24,011 bases of DNA, from the NCBI GenBank assembly GCA_964568425.1, contig CAZMPO010000022.1, positions 1-24,011 on the forward strand, written 5' to 3'. A program made the translations under genes and the position numbers. Of this stretch, positions 1 to 8,188 are shown one piece after another. Position 1 is the first letter of the stretch; every line of letters begins with the position of its first letter. The DNA comes from CAKSQF01 sp964568425. Lineage in GTDB: Bacteria > Bacillota > Clostridia > Oscillospirales > CAG-272. The notes below the pieces were generated by a model that was given only the letters and a program-made list of their open reading frames with translations, searched no databases and was not told the DNA's origin.

Positions 1-67
1 TTGCCTGTCTCGTTTCCTTCTTTCCCTCTTTCGGTTTTTAATGATCATTTCTGATAATCTTATATGC

Positions 68-94
68 AAACCACTCATTCTGAGTGGTTTTTTT
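68..94 (+). terminator. Intrinsic terminator of a gene lying before the window
   Basis: AAACCACTCA (68-77) and TGAGTGGTTT (81-90) form a perfect 10-bp stem with a 3-base loop, followed by more T (91-94). It ends a plus-strand transcript that starts outside the window. It also argues against translation starting at the ATG at 41, since that reading frame would run through the hairpin. Confidence 0.8.
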
Positions 95-133
95 ACATTT
101 CACATTAAACTTCCGGTCGGATTGGAGAAAACT

Positions 134-808
134 GTGCCCAAAGAAACTCGAAAGTATTACGAAGCATATGATGAACGCTACAAAACAGCCCATGCCAACG
201 GTGTAAGTTGGGAAAATGATGTCAGCACGCCCATTGTGGTTGATTTACTGAAAAAGTACGGAATCCCGCAACAAGCTCGACCCCTGGAGATCGGATGCGG
301 AGAAGGACGGGATGCAAAGTTTCTATTGAATCGCGGCTATGGTCTGACTGCGACCGATATTTCAAAAGAAGCGATTGCTTATTGTCAAAAACAGATGCCT
401 CAATATGAAAATCATTTTCGTGTTTTAGATTGTCTTTCCGATGAACCCCTTGAAAAGTTTGACTTTATCTATGCCATCGCCGTCATACATATGCTGGTGC
501 TTGACGAGGATCGTCAAGGATTTTATCGGTTCATTAGGGGTCATTTGAAGGAAAACGCAATTGCGCTGATCTGTACCATGGGCGACGGCGAATTTGAAAC
601 GCAAAGCGATATTACCGAGGCATTCACTCTGCAAGAGAGAAATCACAGATCGGGCAAAATGATGGTTGCGGGGACTTCTTGCAGAATGGTTTCATGGGAC
701 ACATTTTTAAAAGAAATCACGCAAAGCGGCTTAACTCTAATCGAAAAAGGGATGACAAGTTGTCCTCCGAATTTTAATAGTTTGATGTATGCCGTGGTAA
801 AAAAATAG
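134..808 (+). CDS. Class I SAM-dependent methyltransferase
   Basis: The product (224 residues from the GTG at 134) is a Rossmann-fold methyltransferase. The SAM-binding motif I LEIGCGEGRD lies at about residues 51-60, the acidic ribose-binding region LTATDIS at 71-77, and the post-motif region FDFIYAIAVIHML at about 109-121. The substrate cannot be read from the sequence; the best guess is a small molecule, as in TehB/UbiE-like enzymes. The GTG start is preferred because GGAG sits six bases upstream (124-127) and the upstream ATG at 41 lies before a terminator hairpin. It leads a plus-strand block with a GNAT acetyltransferase 48 bases downstream. Function class is confident; the specific role is unknown. 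Confidence 0.85.
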   Translation: MPKETRKYYEAYDERYKTAHANGVSWENDVSTPIVVDLLKKYGIPQQARPLEIGCGEGRDAKFLLNRGYGLTATDISKEAIAYCQKQMPQYENHFRVLDCLSDEPLEKFDFIYAIAVIHMLVLDEDRQGFYRFIRGHLKENAIALICTMGDGEFETQSDITEAFTLQERNHRSGKMMVAGTSCRMVSWDTFLKEITQSGLTLIEKGMTSCPPNFNSLMYAVVKK

Positions 809-856
809 AGAAACATTTTTTTGTTTCTACATAAATTTTGAGGAAAAAACGCTGTT

Positions 857-1357
857 ATGGAAGGAAATGATTACTATTTGAGCTATCCGCCTATACAGAT
901 TGAGGAAAATCTCCGCCTGCGCCGCTTTGATGGCTATTATGATTTTGCCCTTGAGTGGTATCAAGACCCCGAAACGGTTCTGCTCGTTGATGGTAAAGCC
1001 GAACCATATTCTTATGAAACTTTGACGAATATGTACAACTATCTTAACGGCAAGGGTGAGCTTTATTTCATCGAAGTCTGTGAGAATGACGAATGGAAGC
1101 CTATCGGCGATGTTACCTTTTGGCAAGATGATATGCCAATTGTGATCGGTGAGCGTGAATACCGTGGCAGAGGTATTGGCAAAAAGGTCGTGTCTGCCCT
1201 CGTCGAGCGTGGCAGAGCGATGGGGTATGATAAATTGTATGTTGGTGAAATTTATGATTTCAATATCTGCTCGCAAAAGTGCTTTGAGAGCGTAGGTTTT
1301 CGTAAATATGAAAAAACCGATAAGGGTTCTCGCTATGTTTTGGAACTGAAAAAGTGA
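857..1357 (+). CDS. GNAT family N-acetyltransferase
   Basis: This 166-residue protein transfers an acetyl group from acetyl-CoA to an unknown amine. The acetyl-CoA pyrophosphate loop (motif A, R/Q-x-x-G-x-G) is visible as REYRGRGIGKK at residues 100-110. It is followed by the ICSQKCFESVGFRKY block (137-151), the usual GNAT region where a helix packs before the last strands. Overall order resembles the aminoglycoside 6'-acetyltransferase-like branch, but no resistance function can be claimed. The ribosome site GAGG (840-843) is about 13 bases from the ATG, farther than usual. The next gene starts 16 bases after its stop, so the two are probably co-transcribed. Confidence 0.85.
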   Translation: MEGNDYYLSYPPIQIEENLRLRRFDGYYDFALEWYQDPETVLLVDGKAEPYSYETLTNMYNYLNGKGELYFIEVCENDEWKPIGDVTFWQDDMPIVIGEREYRGRGIGKKVVSALVERGRAMGYDKLYVGEIYDFNICSQKCFESVGFRKYEKTDKGSRYVLELKK

Positions 1358-1373
1358 GGCAACTATAACTGTT

Positions 1374-2084
1374 ATGATTATAAACTGTGTATGGGAACAT
1401 AATTTGGACGATACTTTGCTTTACACTGCAAATTTTATCGGTGCATATACCCGTGGCGAAAATCTTGAAATCGCAAAGGCAAAGATGCCACGGGAGATCA
1501 TTTCTTATTGCAATTGGTTGGGCGTAAATGTCGACGAGGAGATGGAATTTGTGATCGTCGGAGAAAAATGCTCCGAGCTTGCCATTCGGGATGCGGATTC
1601 CGATGTGCTTTTCGAGAGTGAACGCACATCGCTGACGGTAGAGGAATATGGAGGTCTGAAAGCCATCGCATTGAAGTCTGCGAAGGATTTTCTTTCACTG
1701 TATGAATCGATTCCTGACAAAAATGCAGCCGCTATACCGGAGCGTAAGACCTTCTACGGGTCAGTTTCTCGCACGGCAAATGAAATGTACGACCATACCA
1801 AGAATGTAAATGCGTATTATTTTGGGGAGATCGGTGTGGATGCCGATAATGACGGCAATATCTATGAATGCCGCAAGCGTGGTTTTGAGTTGTTAGGGAA
1901 ACAACCCGATTTTCTGCAAAATGCCGTGATCGAAGGCAGCTACGGCGAGGATTGGTCACTCCGCAAAGTCCTTCGCCGATTCATCTGGCATGACCGGATC
2001 CATGCAAGAGCCATGTATCGAATGGCAGTAAAAGTGTTTGGGGCGGAGAATGTGGCAAACCCCTTTGCATTTGAGGAGAATTAA
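1374..2084 (+). CDS. HicB-like N-terminal region fused to a DinB-like four-helix domain
   Basis: The 236-residue protein appears to have two parts. Residues 1-60 (strands, then the GAYTRGENLEIAKAKMPREI segment) resemble the HicB/UPF0150 fold found in antitoxins and small regulators. Residues about 130-225 resemble the DinB/YfiT helical bundle, with three histidines at 141, 206 and 210 (MYDH and WHDRIHARAMYR) in the positions where that family binds a metal. DinB-like enzymes act in thiol transfer or DNA-damage responses, but many have no known role. No separate toxin gene is next to it. The domain calls rest on motif reading only. The start has a distant GAGG, like the gene before it. Confidence 0.6.
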   Translation: MIINCVWEHNLDDTLLYTANFIGAYTRGENLEIAKAKMPREIISYCNWLGVNVDEEMEFVIVGEKCSELAIRDADSDVLFESERTSLTVEEYGGLKAIALKSAKDFLSLYESIPDKNAAAIPERKTFYGSVSRTANEMYDHTKNVNAYYFGEIGVDADNDGNIYECRKRGFELLGKQPDFLQNAVIEGSYGEDWSLRKVLRRFIWHDRIHARAMYRMAVKVFGAENVANPFAFEEN

Positions 2085-2257
2085 CTATATTACAAGCCAT
2101 GTAAAGTCCTGTTCCGACGGAATGGTATTCCTTACGGTTGTTCATTCCCTTGGCGAGCATCTCGAAAGCGATCAAACTATTTGATACGCTCCCCGCCGAG
2201 CTTACATATCCGCAAACCTCACCTAAGTTAAGGAAAACCTTTGAAAGGAATACAAAA
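2085..2257. other. Hairpin-dense intergenic stretch, possibly a remnant of a dispersed repeat
   Basis: The 173 bases between two plus-strand genes hold several stems. These are TTACA/TGTAA (2090-2104); the mutually exclusive pairs TTCCG/CGGAA (2112-2122) and GGAAT/ATTCC (2119-2131); and a 10-bp stem with one bulge, AGCGATCAAA/TTTGATaCGCT (2167-2190), enclosed by CTCG/CGAG (2161-2164 with 2197-2200). On the minus strand the same stretch stays open and reads like a protein, but I cannot assign it to a family. A structured RNA leader for the next gene, or a fragment of a repeat element, are both possible. Confidence 0.35.
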
Positions 2258-2785
2258 ATGAACCTCATCATCAGTTTTTCCGGTCGAACAAACGGAAACT
2301 GCGATCAGATCGCATCGTTTATTTCAACGCAATATGATAAAATCGTTTATTTCCGTGATCTGAATATCCACTCGTGTGCCAACTGCGACTATGAATGTTT
2401 TGATGAAGAATGCAAATACAGAGATGACGATGTTTATGCGTTGTATGATAGTATGCTCAGCTTCGACAAGGTGATTTTGATTGTCCCGATGTATTGCGGG
2501 AATCCGTCATCGCTTTATTTTATCTTTAACGAGCGATGCCAAGATTATTTTATGCATAACGATACCTATGAAGCCGTTCTTCAAAAGCTATACATCATCG
2601 GAATCTACGGCAACAAAGAAAAATCCCCTGGTTTTATCCCGATCCTCGAAAATTGGTTCGTCAATTCGCCGTATGCAGATCGTGTATTGGGCATCGAGCG
2701 TCATACATACGGGCAGAAAATGAGCGACTGTATTCTCGATATCGAGGAAGTAAAAACGCAAATACTAACCTTAGTGAAAGATTGA
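2258..2785 (+). CDS. Flavodoxin-like NAD(P)H-dependent oxidoreductase with a cysteine motif
   Basis: This 175-residue protein begins with strand-loop MNLIISFSGRTNGNCDQIA, the FMN phosphate-binding P-loop of the flavodoxin fold. It is followed by the cysteine-rich segment CANCDYECFDEEC (residues about 38-50) and a DD pair, as in small multimeric NADPH-dependent FMN reductases (iron-sulfur flavoprotein-like). VILIVPMYCGNPSSLYFIF (about 73-91) is the second FMN-contact loop. The start at 2258 is chosen over an earlier ATG because AAAGGA (2245-2250) is placed correctly before it and the P-loop begins right after. The natural electron acceptor is unknown. It ends the plus-strand block and converges with the ECF transporter gene. 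Confidence 0.75.
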   Translation: MNLIISFSGRTNGNCDQIASFISTQYDKIVYFRDLNIHSCANCDYECFDEECKYRDDDVYALYDSMLSFDKVILIVPMYCGNPSSLYFIFNERCQDYFMHNDTYEAVLQKLYIIGIYGNKEKSPGFIPILENWFVNSPYADRVLGIERHTYGQKMSDCILDIEEVKTQILTLVKD

Positions 2786-2876
2786 CAAGGTTATATCAGA
2801 CAACATGTTTGAGATTCCTTATAATGATGTAGGAATACTTGACAGATTGAAAATGACCTAAAAATCGATAATACAC

Positions 2877-2914
2877 CGACCTCCGAAAGTGAATTAGATC
2901 ACTTTCGGAGGTCG
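2877..2914. terminator. Strong bidirectional terminator hairpin
   Basis: A perfect 16-bp stem (2877-2892 with 2899-2914) with a 6-base loop separates the plus-strand reductase gene from the minus-strand ECF transporter gene. A T-rich stretch follows on the plus side. On the minus side the flank is AT-rich, so it probably serves both converging transcripts. Confidence 0.8.
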
Positions 2915-2925
2915 CTGTTTGTATA

Positions 2926-3531
2926 TTATTCAAATTTCGATGTTTTCGAAACCGCACGAATTACCGCAAGTACAAGCGGGGAGAGAAGGATGCCGAGGGC
3001 AAATTCGATAATAAAGTTGACGCCGACAAGTCCCGTGATCGTGTATATGAGAACGTCCGTGCCACCTGCCCATTCTGCGAGGGTCGACTTGAAGAAAATG
3101 AACATCGAAGCAACGAACAGACCGGTATTGACGATCGGTGCGATCGCAGATGATAAGACGGCGGCGAGAGTCGAGTTTATGTTGATCGTCAGCCTGTATA
3201 TCAGCGCCGCGACCGCTCCTGCCGCAACCCCTTTTACAAGGCAAACAAGCAGTGTGAGCAGTGGATTTACACCAAACAAAATGTTGCCGCCTCCGTCAAG
3301 ACCTATGATCGAGCAGATCGAGACGACGATTCCAAACACACCGCCAAGTGCCGCACCGCCTTTGATGCCGAGCAGTGCGCCTCCCAGCACGACAGGAACA
3401 AGCGTTACTGTCATTCCGAACTCACCGATCTTGACAGTGTAGCTGATAAGCTGAAATATAACCACGAGTGCGGCAAATACACCGCCGAGCGCGAGTCTGA
3501 ACGTCTGATCTGTGATTCTTCTTGATTTCAT
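2926..3531 (-). CDS. ECF transporter S component (substrate-binding membrane subunit)
   Basis: The 201-residue protein has about six membrane segments and the glycine/alanine-rich patterns typical of energy-coupling-factor S subunits (ALGGVFAALVVIFQLI near the N-terminus, GAALGGVFGIVVSICSI at 59-75, APIVNTGLFVASMFIF at 131-146). Such subunits bind a vitamin or precursor and associate with a shared EcfA-A'-T module, none of which is encoded nearby. It would therefore be a stand-alone (group II) S component. The cargo cannot be told from the sequence; pantothenate, folate or another B vitamin are all possible. GGAAGG lies properly before the ATG, and a near-perfect promoter sits directly upstream. 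Confidence 0.8.
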   Translation of the reverse strand: MKSRRITDQTFRLALGGVFAALVVIFQLISYTVKIGEFGMTVTLVPVVLGGALLGIKGGAALGGVFGIVVSICSIIGLDGGGNILFGVNPLLTLLVCLVKGVAAGAVAALIYRLTININSTLAAVLSSAIAPIVNTGLFVASMFIFFKSTLAEWAGGTDVLIYTITGLVGVNFIIEFALGILLSPLVLAVIRAVSKTSKFE

Positions 3532-3566
3532 GTGAGTACCTTCCTTGGATATCTTTGCGCTATCCG

Positions 3567-3595
3567 ATTATACCACATATTCGGTGATTTGTCAA
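3567..3595 (-). promoter_or_regulatory. Sigma-A promoter of the ECF S component gene
   Basis: On the minus strand TTGACA (3590-3595), a 17-bp spacer and TATAAT (3567-3572) match both consensus boxes exactly. The -35 box lies just after the stop codon of the upstream 830-residue gene. The predicted transcript start leaves only about 30 bases of leader, too short for a typical vitamin riboswitch. Confidence 0.85.
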
Positions 3596-3598
3596 GGC

Positions 3599-6091
3599 TT
3601 ATTTGATCACGATAGATCCGCTGTATGAAGAATATCCCAGCTTGACACCGAGGAGCGCGCCTATCGCCTCTATCTCGGCGGTCGTTCTCGAATTTTCTCT
3701 CCCGCGATAAATGATGTTCAGCTCATTTACAAGGGACGATTTTTCGCTGTCCGAGAGCTGTGGCTCAAGGCCGAACGGGTCAAGTACAACATTGTTATAG
3801 TTGTCGTGCGTGCGATCGATCATGGTATCAAGCACGATCTGTGACGATGTCATGCTTGTAATATATTTCTTTGCCGTAACACCGCTTCCGCCGAGTCCGC
3901 TTGATGTTCCGTCTCGGTTGATATCCGCAGTCAACTCGAGAATGTCCGCAAGCGCAGATGCCTCAGTTTGAATCTGCCAGTCGGTCATCTGTTCGCGTCT
4001 GTCAGAAAATTCGCCGAGCAGATCGACGATCACCGATGATATCTCCTTGGCACCGGTCTCGATTCCGATGTAGTCCTCTATGAGTTCGGGTGTGGCAACA
4101 TTCTTTACGATATCAACGCTTGTCGGATCTGCAGATCTGATAAGGTCGGCGGCATGCTCCGTAATGGTCGCGTTGTCGTTTTTGTTTGTTTCAAGCAGGT
4201 TGATGACCGATGTGAATGTGTTGCCGACCGAGCGCATTACGCTTGAATATGAGTCGTTTTTCGCATCTGCTACGATCCTTGATGCAATATCGGCGGCGCG
4301 TGCTCTGTCAAGTGAGACCTTGTTGCCGATCTCGGGGAGCTGGAGCACTACCGATAAAAGCTCCGGTATCTTACCGCCGAAAAGCTCGGATTTCTTCAAG
4401 TTGTCAAGTATTTCGCCAAACTCAGCCATCAGTGTCGCGATTGAGTCAAGTTCAAACGAGTTGTCTTTGACCATGAAGATCAGGTCGGTGATCGTTGCGG
4501 CGATCGCTTTTGCCTCCTTCGACGCATTGTTGACATCGGAACTCTTGATCTTGAGATCGTCTATTGTAACGACCTTCGATACCTTCGCGAAGGATTTTTG
4601 ATCGGAAACGACTATCTGAGCAGAACCCGAGATGATACCGCGACTTTCCGCCATTTTAAGTCCTTGCTTGACCGTGCCGCTCTGAGCAAGGCAAGCGGCG
4701 ACCGTCTCGGCGGACAGATCGTCGATCGATATGCCGTAATTTGCGAAAACATTCGAGACTCGCTCGGCATTTGCGGCACTTGTCAGCTCGGAAAGAAAAT
4801 CATCGTGCAGAACATTCTTGTTTTTCGGGAGAGCAAGAGCTTCCGATATGTCGCTTACCGCGGCGTTGATCAGCCCGACGATCCTTTCGCGGTCTGACTC
4901 GGTTTCGATGAATATCTCGATTATCTTGCCGATCACTTTCTTGTCGGATGATATGCGATCGACATCGCTCTCGTCCAAATAGTCGTACTCGATAAGCACT
5001 GCCAATGTGCGGCAGAGCTTTGTCGCGTCCGAACGAACCGTGTCAACCGTCGTGTTCTTCATGATATTTACTACCTCATCGCAGAGAGCACTGCCGGAGG
5101 TGAAATAATTACCGCCATTTTCGTCAAAAAGATCGTCAACCATCAAGTTGTCGCTTGCCTCATTTGCGATGCTGACGACGATCTCGGGTACAAGCGAGCT
5201 TTTGGAGAATTTCTTGTCAAAGACATCGATTGCCGCCGTGATCTCGTCATCGTCTCCGTCGATCATGACGATTGCCGCATCGATAGCTGCACCTGCCATG
5301 TCGCTTTCGCGACGGAGAGATACCCAAGATGAGCCGACCTTGTGCGTGGTCAGAATGCGGAATATTGGCTCACCGCCGAGCACGCGTACGGTATATGTGG
5401 CGGGATTCGAGGTCACACCCTCGATCGCCTCTCCCATCTCGAAGGGAAGGTCGATGTATTCTTCCGCTAAAGTGTAAGCAGGGGCAACACGGCTTAAAAC
5501 TGTAAGCGAACCGACCAAAGGCGTAAGGAGCGTGCAGTAAACGATCAGTCCGCAAAGACCGCCAAGGATCATGCCCGGCACATTTATGCGTTTTTTCTTT
5601 TTCTCGGGTGACGGTGCCATCTCGGGTGTGAGCGGCTCTGTTTTGTTCTGCTCATCTTCAAATGTTTCGATGTGAACACTTTCGGAATCATCGCTTTCGG
5701 AGGGCTTTTTGCGAAGCTTGCTCGTTCCTTTGGCGATAAACTTGTAAAGGACTCCGGTAAGTAAACATATAAGTGGGCGAACGATCAAATAAATGATAAT
5801 AAACGCCACCGAAGATACAACACAGGCGATCGGAAACTCAACCAGATCGACCAGCGTTTTAAACTCCGACAGCTCTGAAGGTGCAAGCGAAAGCACGACT
5901 GTCGCGAGCGAGGATGAGACCAGCCCTCCGATCAGCCACGAAATTGCAGCCGAGACGAACCCGGACACGATCGTCAAGATCGTGCGTGCCGCATAGTACT
6001 CCCATGGCAGATTTTTTGCTCGAAAGAGGGTGGGCAGAATAAACGCAAGTGAGATTGCCGCAAAAAGCAGCGTTGAAATGATCATAACCAT
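3599..6091 (-). CDS. Large membrane-anchored protein with CvpA-like N-terminus, function unknown
   Basis: This 830-residue protein is not recognised as a whole. It has hydrophobic segments at about 2-23, 36-70 and 86-116. A charged cytoplasmic-type linker (117-170, acidic SESDDSES and basic EKKKKR stretches) and a fourth membrane helix at about 172-202 follow. The N-terminal arrangement is reminiscent of CvpA-type membrane proteins. The remaining ~625 residues are soluble, helix-rich and rich in Ile, Ala, Ser and Asp, without cysteine-based or obvious catalytic motifs; by topology they may lie outside the cytoplasm. The start has GGAGGA at ideal spacing. The gene has its own promoter and is followed at once by the ECF gene promoter. 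Confidence 0.6.
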   Translation of the reverse strand: MVMIISTLLFAAISLAFILPTLFRAKNLPWEYYAARTILTIVSGFVSAAISWLIGGLVSSSLATVVLSLAPSELSEFKTLVDLVEFPIACVVSSVAFIIIYLIVRPLICLLTGVLYKFIAKGTSKLRKKPSESDDSESVHIETFEDEQNKTEPLTPEMAPSPEKKKKRINVPGMILGGLCGLIVYCTLLTPLVGSLTVLSRVAPAYTLAEEYIDLPFEMGEAIEGVTSNPATYTVRVLGGEPIFRILTTHKVGSSWVSLRRESDMAGAAIDAAIVMIDGDDDEITAAIDVFDKKFSKSSLVPEIVVSIANEASDNLMVDDLFDENGGNYFTSGSALCDEVVNIMKNTTVDTVRSDATKLCRTLAVLIEYDYLDESDVDRISSDKKVIGKIIEIFIETESDRERIVGLINAAVSDISEALALPKNKNVLHDDFLSELTSAANAERVSNVFANYGISIDDLSAETVAACLAQSGTVKQGLKMAESRGIISGSAQIVVSDQKSFAKVSKVVTIDDLKIKSSDVNNASKEAKAIAATITDLIFMVKDNSFELDSIATLMAEFGEILDNLKKSELFGGKIPELLSVVLQLPEIGNKVSLDRARAADIASRIVADAKNDSYSSVMRSVGNTFTSVINLLETNKNDNATITEHAADLIRSADPTSVDIVKNVATPELIEDYIGIETGAKEISSVIVDLLGEFSDRREQMTDWQIQTEASALADILELTADINRDGTSSGLGGSGVTAKKYITSMTSSQIVLDTMIDRTHDNYNNVVLDPFGLEPQLSDSEKSSLVNELNIIYRGRENSRTTAEIEAIGALLGVKLGYSSYSGSIVIK

Positions 6092-6123
6092 TTTATTGTC
6101 CTCCGAATTGTGTACTTATCTTT

Positions 6124-6152
6124 ATTATATCACATATTTGCCGAAAAAGCAA
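6124..6152 (-). promoter_or_regulatory. Sigma-A promoter of the 830-residue membrane protein gene
   Basis: Minus-strand TTGCTT (6147-6152), a 17-bp spacer and a perfect TATAAT (6124-6129) lie 33 bases before the start codon. Confidence 0.75.
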
Positions 6153-6313
6153 GAGGGGATTAACATTTTATTAAAGATATTTTAACTGTGGCGTGAATTA
6201 TTTGATGTAAGATAAGAGATAACGATAGACGGACGATATTCGCTCGTCGATCATGCCGCTTTGTCGGATCAAAACGAAAAGATCATTTCAATGAAAATAA
6301 AGGAGATCAACCA

Positions 6314-8101
6314 ATGAACAGAAATGAAATCGATGCCCGTTACAAATGGGACATGACAAAGGTCTTTGCAACAGAAGACGAATTTAACGCCGAGCTTGAC
6401 GCGGTTCGAGCACTGGTGCTTGATTATGACAAGCACGAGGAGACAATGGCAACCTCGCCCGAGGGACTGCTCGCGGCGCTTCGCGATTATTTTGCTGCTA
6501 TGCGCAGACTCGATAAACTCGCCGATTATGCATCGCGTTATTTCGATCTCGATAAATCGGATAACAGATGCCAGGCAAATTACGGAAAGGTGATCGATCT
6601 GTTCAATAAAGCAGGTGAGCATTCGGCATTTATCTCTCAAAAGCTTCTTGAAGTTGGCAAGGAAAAATTTGACCTCTGGGCAAATGAGCTTCCCGAGCTT
6701 GCGGATTACCGCAGAGTTGTTGAAAATGAGCTTCGCTATGCACCGCATATCCTCTCGGATGCAGAGGAGAAGCTCATGTCGGTCCTCGCGTCGGGCAGAG
6801 GCGGCTGTGAGGAGGTATACTCGATCCTTGGGGATTCCGAGATCAAATTCGGCAAGATCCGCGGTGAGGATGGAAAGCCGACCGAACTCACTGAGGCAAA
6901 TTATGTCAAATTCCTGACATCTGCAGACCGCAGAGTAAGAAAAGCCGCGTTTGAGCGTATGTACAAGGTGATCGGCAGCTATAAGAATACCATCGCTACC
7001 GCAATGAACGGCTTTGTAAAAGAACAGATCGCATGGTCGAGAGCGAAAAAATATCCGACCGCAATGGAGGCGTCGGTATTTCGTGATGAAGTAACCGTCG
7101 ATATATGCAACAACCTGATCGATACCGTCGAGAAAAATCTCGATGTCCTCTATCGCTATTATGACCTCAAGCGCCGTATGCTCGGTCTGTCAAAGCTTCA
7201 TATGTATGACCTCTATCCTCCCATCGTCGATGCGGGCGAAAAGGAGTATTCATATGATGACGCCGTTCCTGCCGTGCTCGATGCACTTGCACCTCTCGGC
7301 GAGGATTATGTAAACGCACTTAAGGCGGGGTATGATGCCGGATGGGTCGATGTTTACCCGACCCCCAATAAGCGCGGCGGAGCATACAGCGGCGGCTCTT
7401 ACGATACCGCACCCTATATGCTCTTGAATTACGCAGGTACATACGACGATGTTTCGACGCTTGCCCACGAGTCGGGACATTCGATGCATAGCTGGTATTC
7501 TTGTAAGAATAACGACTTCCAAAACAGCCGATATACGATTTTTGTCGCAGAAGTCCCCTCGACCGTAAATGAGCTTCTTCTTGCAAAGAACGAGCTTAAA
7601 AAGGCGACCTCCAAAAAGGAAAAGCTGTTTATCATCAATCAGCTCCTCGAGGTCTTCAAGGGCACACTCTTCAGACAGACGATGTTTGCAAAATTTGAAA
7701 AACTTCTCTATGAGCTTTCCGAGAGCGGCGAGGTACTGACTGCCGATATGCTTTCCGAACGCTATTACGAGATTGTTAAGCTCTACTTCGGTAAAGATGT
7801 CGTAGTAGATAAAGCAATCGCCTACGAATGGATGCGCATACCGCATTTCTACTACAATTTCTATGTCTATAAGTACGCGACATGTATATCGGCGGCATCC
7901 GCTGTTGTTAAGCGCATCGAAACCGAGGGTGAGGATTATGTAAAGCAGTATATCGAATTTCTGTCATGCGGCGGCTCGAAATCTCCGCTTGACAGCCTCA
8001 TGACCGCGGGCGTCGATCTCCGCCGCCCCGAGGTCGTAAAAGACGCCATCGATATGTTCGCAGAGCTCCTCGACGAGTTCGAAAAGGTCCTTGCCGAATA
8101 A
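6314..8101 (+). CDS. pepF: Oligoendopeptidase F (M3 family zinc metallopeptidase)
   Basis: This 595-residue cytoplasmic peptidase cleaves short to medium peptides. The zinc site HESGH is at residues 385-389 (histidine ligands 385 and 389, catalytic Glu386), with the third ligand Glu413 in VAEVPSTVNE. Length and the N-terminal helical region match full-length PepF (about 600 residues). Later family motifs such as the FRQTMFAKFE segment and the Tyr-rich PHFYYNFYVYKYATC stretch are also present. AAAGGAGA precedes the ATG at good spacing. It is a single-gene unit ending at the hairpin shared with dpaB. Its physiological role is likely peptide turnover or nutrition. Confidence 0.95.
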   Translation: MNRNEIDARYKWDMTKVFATEDEFNAELDAVRALVLDYDKHEETMATSPEGLLAALRDYFAAMRRLDKLADYASRYFDLDKSDNRCQANYGKVIDLFNKAGEHSAFISQKLLEVGKEKFDLWANELPELADYRRVVENELRYAPHILSDAEEKLMSVLASGRGGCEEVYSILGDSEIKFGKIRGEDGKPTELTEANYVKFLTSADRRVRKAAFERMYKVIGSYKNTIATAMNGFVKEQIAWSRAKKYPTAMEASVFRDEVTVDICNNLIDTVEKNLDVLYRYYDLKRRMLGLSKLHMYDLYPPIVDAGEKEYSYDDAVPAVLDALAPLGEDYVNALKAGYDAGWVDVYPTPNKRGGAYSGGSYDTAPYMLLNYAGTYDDVSTLAHESGHSMHSWYSCKNNDFQNSRYTIFVAEVPSTVNELLLAKNELKKATSKKEKLFIINQLLEVFKGTLFRQTMFAKFEKLLYELSESGEVLTADMLSERYYEIVKLYFGKDVVVDKAIAYEWMRIPHFYYNFYVYKYATCISAASAVVKRIETEGEDYVKQYIEFLSCGGSKSPLDSLMTAGVDLRRPEVVKDAIDMFAELLDEFEKVLAE

Positions 8102-8116
8102 ATTAAGTAAATACAT

Positions 8117-8168
8117 AAAGATCGGTTGCCTCGAATGCCACTTTTGGCATTCGAGACAGCCGATCTTT
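8117..8168. terminator. Bidirectional terminator between pepF and dpaB
   Basis: An outer stem AAAGATCGG/CCGATCTTT (8117-8125, 8160-8168) encloses an inner 11-bp stem CTCGAATGCCA/TGGCATTCGAG (8130-8140, 8145-8155) with loop CTTT. The outer arms supply A and T runs on both sides, so it can end transcripts from both directions. Confidence 0.8.
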
Positions 8169-8188
8169 ATTTGACGGTGTCGACATCA

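Noticed and set aside
41..133. N-terminal extension of the methyltransferase from the ATG at 41
   Set aside because: It runs through an intrinsic terminator hairpin (68-94), and the GTG at 134 has a proper ribosome site and begins the family-like sequence.
809..828. Stem AGAAACA/TGTTTCT after the methyltransferase gene
   Set aside because: Seven AT-rich base pairs with a T-only loop and no following T-run; too weak to call a terminator.
2778..2861. Short open stretch ending MFEIPYNDVGILDRLKMT
   Set aside because: It looks protein-like, but only about 27 codons are open after a stop and no start signal or family was recognised. It may be a gene remnant, not a supported gene.
6181..6313. Promoter of pepF
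   Set aside because: Several partial boxes can be picked (for example around TTGATG and TAAGAT near 6200), but none with a convincing partner at the right distance.
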